NCBI GenBank assembly: GCA_013397695.1
Contig: VYZI01000147.1
Location: 1,400,777-1,464,776, forward strand
Source of the DNA: Centropus unirufus
Lineage: Eukaryota; Chordata; Aves; Cuculiformes; Centropidae
Reading direction: 5' to 3'
Length of the DNA: 64,000 nucleotides
The notes under the pieces were generated by a model that saw nothing but the letters and a program-made list of their open reading frames with translations, was not told where the DNA came from and searched no databases. Positions 47,940-58,343 of the stretch are shown piece by piece (within the stretch, counting starts at the first letter, position 1; each line of letters starts with the position of its first letter). The position numbers and the translations under genes are program-made.

Positions 47940-48240
47940 GATCAGCGGTGCAGCACGGGACCGAACACCGGGGGGATCAGCGGTGCAGCCGGGACCGGAC
48001 ACCGGCAGGATCAGCGGTGCAGCCGGGACTGAACCCCGGGATTCATTGGTGCAGCCGGGACCGGACACCGGGGGGATCAGCCGTGCAGCCGGGACCGAAC
48101 CCCGGGGATCAGCGGTGCAGCTGGGACTGAAGCCCGGGGAGATCAGCCGTGCAGCCGGGACTGAGCCCCGGGGATCAGCCGTACAGCCGGGACCGGACAC
48201 CAGGGGGATCAGCGGTGCAGCCGGGACCGGACACCGGGAG
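47940..48240. repeat. G+C-rich minisatellite, nine units of about 33 bp
   Basis: Nine tandem units beginning GATCAGCGGTGCAGCCGGGA (or CCGTGCAG), then CCGGACACCGGGGG or TGAACCCCGG; lengths run from about 31 to 35 bp. Two sub-types alternate irregularly: ACCGGACACCGG and ACTGAACCCCGG. It ends 258 bp before the ABCD2 start codon and about 90 bp before a CCAAT box. It produces repeated PG/TG-rich open frames that are not genes. Confidence 0.96.
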
Positions 48241-48498
48241 AGCCGCTATCCCCGCAGGAGCTGCGCCGCTGCCGGGGCCCGAGCGAGCGGCCGCGGCGCG
48301 GGGCAGGCGGTGCCGCCCCACCCGGCGCAGCCAATGGTGGTCGGCGGGGCGGGCTGCGCGGCGCCCGGCTGCGTTGTGCAACGCGCCGCGCTTTGAAGGC
48401 GAGCGGCGGCGGCGGCGGGGCTCGTTCGGCGTCTGTCACAGCGGGGCGGCCCCATGCGGAGCCGGCCTCGGCGCCGGGCGTGAGCGGCTCGGGGCGGG
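48241..48498 (+). promoter_or_regulatory. ABCD2: ABCD2 core promoter and 5' leader
   Basis: CpG-rich sequence just before the ABCD2 start. A CCAAT box lies at 48331-48335 (CAGCCAATGG) and a GC box (GGCGGGGCGGG) at about 48343-48353. There is no TATA box. This arrangement puts transcription initiation roughly at 48380-48430, by inference. Mammalian ABCD2 is known to respond to sterol and nuclear-receptor signals, but I cannot assign such sites here by eye. Confidence 0.65.
48454..48483 (+). other. short upstream ORF in ABCD2 leader
   Basis: ATG at 48454 opens nine codons, MRSRPRRRA, and stops at TGA 48481-48483, 15 nt before the ABCD2 ATG. Initiation context is weak (C at -3 and +4). It matters only if transcription starts upstream of it, which the CCAAT/GC-box position makes likely. 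Confidence 0.55.
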
Positions 48499-49410
48499 AT
48501 GACCCCCATGCTGCACGCGGCGGCCCGGCGGGTGCAGTGGGGCAGGGCGGGCGCCGCCAAGAGGGCTGCCTGCCTGCTGGCGGCGGCGTACGGGCTCCGG
48601 GTCCTCTATCCCATCGTCCGCAGGCGCGTGAGGCGCGCGGGCTCCGCGGGCGGCGCGCGGGATGCCGGCGGGGCTGAAGCGGGCCGGGAGGGCAGAGCCT
48701 CCCCGGCCGTCAACGCGGAATTCTTCAGGCAGCTGCTGGAGCTCCGCAAGCTGTTCTTCCCAAAGCTGGTGAGCGCCGAGCTGGGCTTGCTCTGCCTCCA
48801 CTCGGTCGCTTTGGTTTCCAGGACCTTCCTCTCCATCTACGTGGCCGCCCTCGATGGGAAGATCGTGAAAAGCATCGTGGAGAAACAGCCCAGGAGCTTT
48901 GTCTTCAAACTAATCAAATGGCTGATGATCGCAATCCCGGCCACGTTCGTGAACAGCACCATCCGGTACCTGGAGTGCAAGCTGGCCCTCGCCTTCCGCA
49001 CGCGCCTGGTGGATCACGCCTACGAGACCTACTTCGCCAACCAGACTTACTACAGGGTGATCAGCATGGACGGGCGGCTGGCCAACCCTGACCAGTCCCT
49101 CACCGAGGACATCATGATGTTCTCCCAGTCCGTGGCACATCTCTACTCCAACCTCACCAAGCCCATCCTGGACGTCGTGCTCACCTCCTACACGCTCATC
49201 CGCACGGCGCGATCTCGGGGGGCCAACCCCATCGGGCCCACGCTCCTGGCTGGGCTCGTCGTCTACGCCACAGCCCGGGTGCTCAAAGCCTGCTCGCCCA
49301 AGTTTGGCAAGCTGGTGGCTGAGGAGGCTCAGAAGAAGGGCTACCTGCGCTTCATGCATTCGCGCATCATTGCCAACGTGGAAGAGATCGCCTTTTACCG
49401 AGGGCACAAG
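48499..49410 (+). CDS. ABCD2: ABCD2 exon 1 (N-terminus, TM1-TM4, EAA-like motif)
   Basis: ABCD2 (ALDRP) is a peroxisomal-membrane ABC half-transporter that dimerises and imports very-long-chain and polyunsaturated acyl-CoAs for beta-oxidation. Exon 1 encodes 304 residues from MTPMLHAAARRV, ending RGHK before GTAAGG. Residues 17-40 form the hydrophobic, basic N-terminal region tied to peroxisomal targeting in this family. ELRKLFFPKL (81-90) precedes TM1 (about 94-115); TM2 is near 138-156, with TM3 and TM4 between 222 and 263. The EAA-like loop ends EEIAFYRGHK. The conserved NPDQSLTEDIMMFS lies at 196-209. The linker at 44-70 is Gly/Ala/Arg-rich and shorter than in mammalian ABCD2 as I recall it. 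ABCD1 is excluded by closer agreement with ABCD2 and by gene order. Confidence 0.97.
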
Positions 49411-50775
49411 GTAAGGAGGATGTTGGGGTTGTTCCTGCAACACCAGACCAGACCAGACCCGACCCGTGCTTCCCCTGCTTCCCTTCCCGAGCCCTTTGGG
49501 TCCCTCTGACATTTAAACCTGTTAGCAGCGGGCACTTCCCCTTTCCCAGGAAAACACCGTCTCACAGGCAGTATCGGGGGAGTGGACTGTGGTTGCCTGT
49601 GCTCTGACAGTGTTCTTGTTTTGCAGTTGGATACAATGCTTTTCTAGAAAGCTAATCTCCCTTCATGTTTTTCCTCCACCCAGTTAATTCTGCTTAACTT
49701 CTCCAGGCTTTTTTTTTCCACCCATGTTTATGAAGGACCAGATTTCTGCTGGACCAGAAATAGCAGCCAGGGTGCACCAGAAAGTCAAGGGGAAAACTCT
49801 GGGATAGCATGGAGAGCACTACAACCTTTGACACTCTTTTACATAGCTAAGCAAAGATGTAGTCATCAGAGTCTTAAAATAGCCTAAGTACAGTACTTCA
49901 GCAGTCGTGGTTACATAAACTAATGGCTTGTTTTAACACCACCTTATTAAGAAACCGTTCATGTTTTTAGTAGAAGTGAATTTTTGCTATAATGCCTTTC
50001 AACCACGACTTGGGGAAAAAAAAAAAAAGTCGTTTCATGTGAGGTGAAAATGAAAGCTGGAAACCAGCCTGAAGTATTATTCCTTCGGTCCAAGCAATGA
50101 TTATATAATGTCAATGGTTTATTTTTGTAGAAGCAACTGTTCTCAAAAGCTGCCTATAGTAAAGTTTTAAGTGCAGCTAAATTAAACATGTTTTAAGTTC
50201 CCTACATATATTTGTTTGAACTGAATGCATTATATCGCACTGACTCGCAGCTGTCTCTGACCTGTTAAACCTCTTGGGATAGCGCTCTCTTCCTCCAGAC
50301 TGCTTGTAAAAACAAGCAACATTGCTTTTCAGGGATCAACCCTGCAACTTTAACTCGTTGGAGATAATTGATCCCCAAATGCTTCCCAATATGAGGATTT
50401 TCAGTTGTTGTGAAATGCTACAGCTGCAGCTTCATTAAAGGATGTGGAATCAATCTTGTTTTGTTTGATAAAATCAGCTGTTGTGGCTACCTTGTGCATT
50501 GTTTTTGTATGTATAAGAGATGTTAAAAAGCTGAAAACTTGCCAATGTGCTCCTGAGGGACAATGGTATAAAGAAGAGCCGGGTTCACTGACTTCTGTAA
50601 AGCTGTGCAATGTTGCTGTGAGACTGCAGCACTGTGAAAATTAAGTACCACACAGCAGATGGGACTCAAGTCCCAGCTCTTGGTACCTGATAATTTCATG
50701 CACATATGTGAAGTGTCTTGTATGACATGTACATCTTTGTTGCATTGTATAAAAGTTTCATTTTTTTCACTGTAG
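49411..50775 (+). other. ABCD2: ABCD2 intron 1
   Basis: 1.4 kb, donor GTAAGG, acceptor TTCACTGTAG. A 13-A run lies at about 50017. No repeat element or gene recognised. Confidence 0.9.
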
Positions 50776-50956
50776 GTAGAAATGAAACAACTGCAGAAAA
50801 GCTACAAGGCTCTGGCAGATCAAATGAATCTCATTTTGTCCAAACGCTTATGGTACATCATGATAGAGCAGTTCCTGATGAAGTATGTCTGGAGTAGCTG
50901 TGGCATGGTTATGGTCGCTGTGCCAATCATCACTGCAACAGGATTTGCAGATGGAG
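50776..50956 (+). CDS. ABCD2: ABCD2 exon 2 (TM5)
   Basis: 181 nt between CACTGTAG and GTAATG. It starts in phase 0 and encodes VEMKQLQKSYKALADQMNLI, then LSKRLWYIMIEQFLMKYVW, then a hydrophobic helix with VPIITATGFADG plus one base. It corresponds to residues 305-365 of this protein, the end of the EAA loop and helix 5. Confidence 0.96.
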
Positions 50957-51602
50957 GTAATGTAATTTTAAATTTAATTTCTAAATATTTCTTAATAGCT
51001 GCATCCTCAAAAGACTGTACTTGCTCTAAATACTATTCTTATTAGTTTATTATTAACAGACTTTATTACAAAGTTGGTGTCTTGTGTGTAACATTCAAGC
51101 ACAGCAAGTTAGCTGGGGAAAGAGCAATGCAAAAGATTCAACTTTGAACTGATAAACAGCATGAATTCAGGACGTGGAGGATCCTGGTGTCACATGATTT
51201 TATAGTGATAATTGCAGTTCCTGTGCACTAGCGACTGTTGGGATGGCAGGCTGATTTTTGCAGCATCTCCTGCTACTTTGCAAAATGACACTATTAAATT
51301 TCCTCGAGTGCTTATCTCGTCCTTCCTTAAACTGTAGTGTAATTATAAGTAATTATTCTCCTATATGTTGATCTGTTAGGAACCGCTGTTTTCCTCTGAC
51401 TCGCTAGGAGCAGAGCAGATGAAATTCAGATTCCAAGCTTGGATAGCATCATTTTTGACATCCTATCACAACTTTCCAGGCATTGAAAGGAGTTTCAAGT
51501 AAAGTTATTGCAGATGCTATAAAAAAGGAGGAAGATAATTAAGGAGGGATAGTGAAAAGCAGGTTGGGAAGTTGGCCTCAACAAGTTTCCTTGCGCACAA
51601 TT

Positions 51603-51660
51603 AGAATCATAGAATATGTTACAAGTTCCATAGGGTTCTTTGAACACAGCTCCTACAATG
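51603..51660 (-). mobile_element. possible CR1 3'-end fragment
   Basis: AGAATCATAGAATATGTTAC followed by AAGTTCCATAGGGTTC and ACAGCTCCTAC resembles the reversed CR1 3' end, where GTTGGAAGGGACC and AACTCCT would be expected. It is short and diverged, so only tentative. Confidence 0.4.
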
Positions 51661-53296
51661 TCCATGGAAGGATCAGTTCTGAGTCTGGTATGCTTAACCA
51701 GGAACGAGCACATTCTTTTCTGCACAAGTCTTGGTAATTATATTTCAAATTGGGGCTGTCCAACTGGATAAGCTTGGTATGACTTTGGAGTTGTGTCAAT
51801 ATATGGCTAGGTGTTCACCTGCCTGAGCTGCTGCCCCTCGTGGGGCTCTGGAGGGCTTTTATATCCTGGCATGCAGACTGGCAGCAGCTTCAAAAATATG
51901 AGGAGGTCCTATTCCAAACAGAAGAGTTTGTGCAAAGCCATTTGACCTCACAGTGGAGGTTATCAGCACAACAGAAAAAGTCATAGCAGTCTTTCTGCTA
52001 AGATGGGAATGAGTGCAGTCAAGAAAAATATCATTTAACCACACATTGTAAATATCTCCTTGGTATTACAGCATGAATTAAAAAAAAGACTCATATTCAT
52101 GCTGAACTAAATAACGTTTCTGTTACTCATGAGTATTCTTTTGAGGAATACTTTTCAAATGTGGAATTAAAGAAAGAAGCAGTGATGGCTCATGCTGTAA
52201 AGCAGAAGAACATTTGCCACCAGTGACATAAAACGTTAAAGCACGGGGCTTATTATGGAGATCTGGGACATATCATAATGATGGATCACACACATAATAC
52301 TGACAAATCAACAATTCCGAGACCAGTTTGAAGTGTAACAGGTATTTAAAGAATTAAGCAGACCTAAACATCCCATTACAAGCTTGGGAAAATTGTGCTT
52401 TGTGCCTCAGCCGGTCAGGCGCAACATTGTTCATATCTGGAGGAACAGATAGTGATTTATCTGAAAGTAATAAAGACACTAGAATCACAGATATGCATAA
52501 AACTGATACCATGACAGACTTGAGACTAAAGGTCTAAAGCAAAAGGGTTTGTACATTTCTTGAAAGGGAGAGAAGTAAAGAACAATCCTGCAATAAAAAG
52601 AATGTTCTATGATGGCGATATTTCTGACTGAAATTTGCTAATTCTGTGACGTATTTCAGGGAAGAAATTAACTGGCAAAGCCAAGATTTCCATTAGATAA
52701 TGCTTCTCATTCTTTTTGTATTAAACGATTGCTGTTCCAAATGCGTTTCTCATCAGTTTATGGAAAGTAACTGTACTTGGAAGCAAGACTTAGACTTCTA
52801 TAGATGCAGTGAACACTTTTGTCTGTTTATAAAACAAGTATGATTATCAATTACATAAATGAAGATGAAAAGGGAAATGCTGGATTCTGTGTGAAATGGA
52901 GACAAGCTGTCTGCCCTCTTCAAACACAAGAGGCTAGCTGTTTGAAAAATGATTTGGACAAGAAGTTCAGCAGATGTAATCTTAGTGCGTTAGGTCTGTA
53001 ATATAAGGGCTTATGTTTTGGAACGGTGAAATGCTCCTAAATTCTATGTAATTTTAACTTTTTTAATAACCCTACGAGTATGCCTAAAATGACTGGTGCG
53101 GTGGTTTGTAGAGATGACCTAGGCTGGGTGCTGGGAGTCAGTAAATTCTGCATTTACTTTGGGGAGCAATGCAGCACTAGTGTAATTAAACCAGACCTGA
53201 TTCCTAAATGCTTCAATTTTGGTGGTTCTACATAGCATGGACTACATGGGCTCAAATCCCAGCAGGATCAGCAAAAATTTTTTTCTCTGAGAAGGA

Positions 53297-53351
53297 ATTA
53301 ACTAAAATTAACTAAATAAATAAACAAAATAAATAAATAAAATTAACTAAA
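53297..53351. repeat. TAAA-rich simple repeat
   Basis: Repeats of TAAA and TTAACTAAA units in ABCD2 intron 2. Confidence 0.85.
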
Positions 53352-55130
53352 TTCTCTCTGACCCCTAAGTTTATACTTCCTATTGTGTAAATGACCTTTT
53401 AAAATAAGTGAGAACGACAAGAAGTGTTTTGTAATCTCTCCCTTTGCAAGAGGTTTCTTTGTTTTCATTTTTTTTCTTTAAAACTTGTCTCTCAGGTGGC
53501 TAGCTTACATACAGTGAGATGACTGCCTATTGATGTTAAGTGTTCAAAATTTTTAGCTTCAGTTACACACTTCAATTAATTAGAATTGATATTAAAAACA
53601 TCTGAGGCCAGAAAGAGTAACATAGATGTAGTGTGTATATCTATATACACACCAGGTATACGCAAAATTTTAAGGGAAGAATTTAAAAATAAACTTCCTG
53701 AAGTTCCTTTAAGTGACTCAGTTGTAATTATGTGGGATACTTTCATGGATGCGTAAATAAAAAACAAGTGACGTTTAGATTTAAATAATAAATGTCTGGC
53801 TTTGGTACTGGCTGTAGGTTTCTAGACAATAAATTTCTCGAACTGGATGTTGTCAGGGGGGTGAGACAGTTACCAAGTAAAAACTACTGTTTGCTATATT
53901 CTTGCCTTGCTTGACTCAGCCAATAAAATTTGCAGTCACATCATACCTGCAGGGAATTCCTAGATTTTCTTGACCATTATCATTGCGAACATCACACAGA
54001 TTTAATAACTATTGCTAATGTAGGAGTTGCCACACCTATTACCCTACCTAGGGTGATGCTTAGCAGCAGCTCAGCATAAAAAAGAAATTTTAAAACACTT
54101 TACAAACTTCAGGGAAAAAAATTACAGTCCCTGTTCTGCAACAATTGTAAGCAATATATAAAGATTATATAAAAGTTATGTGATGCAGAAAACCCTTGAC
54201 ACCTTTTATTTTAGATCTTTGTATGTGAAAAATCTTGACGAGTGGTTTACTCCACGTGGTCTTTTTTCGTGATTGCAACTATTAGCACAGGAACAAAATT
54301 CAGTCTTAAAATATTCAGCCACTACTTTTAAAATCTTGATTCCTTCAAGAAGCAAACATTGCAAGTTGACTATGCTTTATAAATCTGTGCATCACATGGA
54401 AGCAAATGTACATGTAGATATATTAAATGCAAACATATCGTTTTCTCACATATCTTCTGCAATTTCTGCTGTTTTCTCCTTGCCTGTTGCTGCTGACGTG
54501 TTCTTAGGAGACAACTCCTTATTTTGGAGCAAGCGTTTTCTTGCTAATAGGATGCAGATTAAAAAATGAAGCATCTCAACTTTGTTCTGGTGTCAGATGA
54601 TGAAACTGTGTTGTAAGAGAGAGGTATCCTACTTGAACTGTGCCTTTGATAATAAAAGAGCTTATTGCTTATAGCAATATAGTCACATTGCCATATTTCC
54701 ATCAAAGGAACGTTTCCTTTTACATTAAGTTAGTAAATAATTAAGACTGAAAATATTGCAAAAGTAGTAGAAATGCTATTAAAACTTGTTTCATATTACG
54801 CTTAGGTTTCACTTTTTCATATTTTGAAAAAGAATTAGGTTCAATAATGATATATTAAAAGGAAAACTATCTATGTAGACAAATAGTATAAAGAGTAGGG
54901 TGTTTTGCATAGAAGATGAATTCCTTATATTCCTACTTATTCTTTGTTACCAAGCTACCTATGCTAGTTACATTCACCAATTATTTTCAAAAGGTTGTCC
55001 TTGTAGTGTTAACTTCTCCTTAACTTAAAAGCTGCTCTGTAATGGCTCACATTCTAATCGTAGTTTAATTTGTAGAGATAACTTTCTGAAGAAGGTTTTA
55101 ACAGGAATCTCTTCTTTTTTATACTGTTAG

Positions 55131-55252
55131 AATTGGAAGATGGCCAGAAACAGGCAATGGTTAGTGAAAGAACAGAAGCTTTTACTACATCACGAAACCT
55201 GCTGATCTCTGGAGCAGATGCTATTGAAAGGATTATGTCTTCATACAAAGAG
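55131..55252 (+). CDS. ABCD2: ABCD2 exon 3 (toward TM6)
   Basis: 122 nt between ATACTGTTAG and GTACTG. With one carried base it encodes ELEDGQKQAMVSERTEAFTT, then SRNLLISGADAIERIMSSYK and E, residues about 365-405. VSERTEAFTT and GADAIERIMSSYKE are characteristic of the ABCD1/ABCD2 subfamily. The exon ends in phase 0. Open frame continues a little into the intron but homology stops at the donor. Confidence 0.96.
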
Positions 55253-58174
55253 GTACTGTACATCAATCATTCACAAAACAGAAAAGAAAAAAGTAAAGCA
55301 GAAATTACATTTCACATAAAACCTAAAAAAAAGTGAGTATCCAGTTTTTAAAGGCAAATTTTATTGCAAAATAAATGCACAAAGATCTTTGAACTGATAG
55401 TTTGATCTTTAGAATGAAGTCCACGCAGAGTTTAAAGTGCAAAGCTGACAGTATGGTGCAACATGTAAATGTCACTTCTAATACCTGTGTTTGGGTGCCA
55501 TCAGAGAGCAATAGAAGTTCCTAGAACAGGAGTGACAAAAGTTCAAATTCCACCGCTCTTTTGAGCACGGACCTGGATTCAGGTTGTCTGTCTCCAGTAT
55601 ATTGGGGCTCTTATGTTAGAAATGTCATCTTTTGTGTGAAATACAAATGGGATTGAATACTTATTTCCTGGCCACCGAAACCACAGAGCTCTTTTCAGTA
55701 TCTTGTTAACTTGTTAAATGTTAAGTAAGTTTGAAAAACAGAGAAATTTTAGCAGGAAAACATCCTCCTTGAGAGAGCAGATAGTCTCTAAGTACAGGAT
55801 GTTTATCTGGAGGATCAGAGATGTTGTTTCAGGTCCATACCCAAATTCCAATGAAGTTGAGCTTTTATGTGTGGTCTCTTGGGGATTTCTCTAGTTGCTA
55901 GCTGTTAAGCAAAAGAAAATTGAGGCAGCACTGTTATCCTCCTCAACATTTCCTTCTGAGCGTTGGTTCTGTGTTTCTTTAATTGCTTTTTGCTCGTCCC
56001 TTTGGCGAGGACCTCTTTTCCCAGCACTGTGCAAGGAGGCACATGTTAGCTAGGCAGCTAATCAAAGACTATGGATTCCGTTACTCGGAATCCAGCCATA
56101 ACAGCTACAGCTTTTTAAATTGTTGGAGGAGGGGTAGTTTGGCACCTTCAGATATAGACTCTGACAAAGCCAGAGGCTGTGGTTTTTTTCAGAAGTTCTT
56201 CTAATGGACTGTGATTTTGACCTGTGCTCCTTTAGCCGTTCCCCTCCTTGGTCTCTGCTCCGAAGATAATGCCAGATGACCTCTCATACACTGATGTAAA
56301 TTCTGGTTTATTTTCAACATTTAAGTCTTTTATATAATGTCCTTGGGGACTTAAAAACATTGTGAGTTGAATTTTTGGGAACAAAAATGCCCTCAAAGTA
56401 GTAGGAACAACTAAGCAAAGTCACTTTGTTTGTAGCATGGTGAGATTTTAATCTAGACAGCGTGAGATCAAGCACCAGTTCTTTGAATTCTCATCTTAAT
56501 TGTACATTTATACTTTCCTTCAAGAGTCACTGCAGTGCTTTAACCACATCTTCATTCCCATTTCATGATTCAGGCAGCTTTCAAAGAAGGATAGAGTACT
56601 TCAAGTGGTAGTGGAGTTTCAGTTCTATCCCACTTGATCCACCAATGCAATCTCCTTCTAGTCAATATAATTTAGTGCACAGATGAGGTGAGCTCAACTT
56701 TTATTTGCAGGTCGTTGTTTTAGATGGTATATTTTGTGGTTTTACAAAGCGAGTTCGTAGGGTCATCATTCAGAAACCAAAGTTGTGTTTCTTCTGGGCC
56801 ACAGTTGGTACAAGTTTCATTCATTGCATTCAAGATTCTCTCCATCAAATACCACTGCCTAAACTGTGTGAGTGCTCCGTCCTAGCACGAGCTCCTGCTG
56901 AAACTGCTGCAAGACTCTAGTGTGGAGAATGATATTACAGCTCCTATGTGCTTCCTACCGCCTTAAGTGCTGTTAGCCCAATACGTTTCACAGCTGCTAA
57001 TATGATGGCCAGTAGTGCAGAACAATGTACAGCTGATGGAGTTGAAACATGGAGTGATAATTCACTTTAAAAAGAGTTTTTTGAGATATGGTGTACTTGT
57101 TAACCTCCAGTGGAGGTCTGGCCAGAACTAACACTCACTTCGGAATCTGGCACGGACAGTGAAACTTACAGTGATTTTATATTGGAATTATGTTCACTCG
57201 TGGCAGGAGAACTTGGTCATGAAGTGTATGTGTTTAACCACAGCAAGCTAATAATTTTATAATATTGAACTCATTTTCTTGCTATTCTTGTCTTGCTCTC
57301 TGCATTTAGTATAAAAATTCATCCTTTTAAAACCACCTAATAATACATGTATAATAAAGTGCCCAGGTTCAATTCTTTGCTGACAGCAATTTGAGGCAGT
57401 TCTTTGGGAGTTCTTTGCTATCCACAAATAGGAAGTTATCAGGTCCCAACATCACCTGTTTCTGTCTTCACCAGAGGGAAATTGTGACAAAAGGGCCAAA
57501 AAAAGGAGGAGAAAGCCTTTTAAGGGACCTCATCATCTTAAAAATTCCCAATTCTAATTTAAGGTCTCAGATTTAGCTCTGGTGGTCTAATGTGCAGTTG
57601 ACAGAAGAGTTATTTAATAGTGTATTTTAGATTAGGATGATGCTGCCTGTTCTACATAGAAAAGCACACCTTTTCTCTCTGGATGTTTCAGGATACAAGG
57701 AAGTAAGCATAAATAATTATAGGTGCTAATTTTTCTTTTGCCTTTTCTTAGACTTTTTTTTTGCTGGCAAATGCAGAGATTTTGTTTTTCTCCAGCATCA
57801 TAGGCTCTCTATTTTCAGATATGCTAACAGCTATTCTCTGCCAATTGAAGACACTGCTGATCCATGGAAAAGAGCAATCACTGCAACCTCCTCATTTACT
57901 GGTTCTATCATAGCTCACACTGGCTGAAATCTGTCCTCCTCAACCTGTCTGTCTGCTGGCTGGTGGGAGCTGTGGGTGGCATATGATTTAGCACAGAATC
58001 TCAAGGAAGGAAAATTAAAAGGTGTTAAAAGATGCATCATTGGTCCCTCCAGAGTTATATTTGAGAAACGCTAACTCAGAATAGTTGGGAATGTTTTTCA
58101 TGGATCCTCGGCCAAACATTTCCTTTATGGCATTTGTGAAGTGCAACTGAAATGAGGCATTTGTTGTTTTTCAG
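55253..58174 (+). other. ABCD2: ABCD2 intron 3
   Basis: 2.9 kb, acceptor TTGTTTTTCAG. No repeat family or additional exon recognised. Confidence 0.88.
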
Positions 58175-58343
58175 GTTACTGAGCTAGCAGGCTACACTGC
58201 CCGTGTCTACAACATGTTTTCAGTCTTCGATGAGGTGAGGAGAGGCATCTACAAAAGAACTGCTGTTATTCAAGGGTCTGAAAACAACAGCAAGAATGAA
58301 GATAAGGTAGACTTACACATCGATGGGCCCTTAGAAATCAAAG
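58175..58343 (+). CDS. ABCD2: ABCD2 exon 4 (linker to nucleotide-binding domain)
   Basis: 169 nt between TTTTTCAG and GTAATT. It encodes VTELAGYTARVYNMFSVFDE, then VRRGIYKRTAVIQGSENNS and a variable acidic segment ending LEIK plus one base, residues 406-462. ELAGYT-RVYNM is a subfamily hallmark. The residue after NMF is serine here, where I recall tryptophan in the mammalian protein. Confidence 0.95.

Larger units (their letters stand above)
50957..55130 (+). other. ABCD2: ABCD2 intron 2
   Basis: 4.2 kb, A+T-rich. It contains a possible short CR1 fragment (51603-51660) and a TAAA-rich simple repeat (53297-53351). No exon or RNA gene recognised. Confidence 0.85.

Noticed and set aside
47540..48560. 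Overlapping frames of 196, 269 and 216 codons around the ABCD2 promoter
   Set aside because: Composed of Pro/Arg/Gly/Ala in a CpG island and tandem array, present in several frames at once and not conserved with any known product.
48910..49512. 200-codon - strand frame opposite ABCD2 exon 1
   Set aside because: An antisense shadow of a G+C-rich, highly conserved coding exon.
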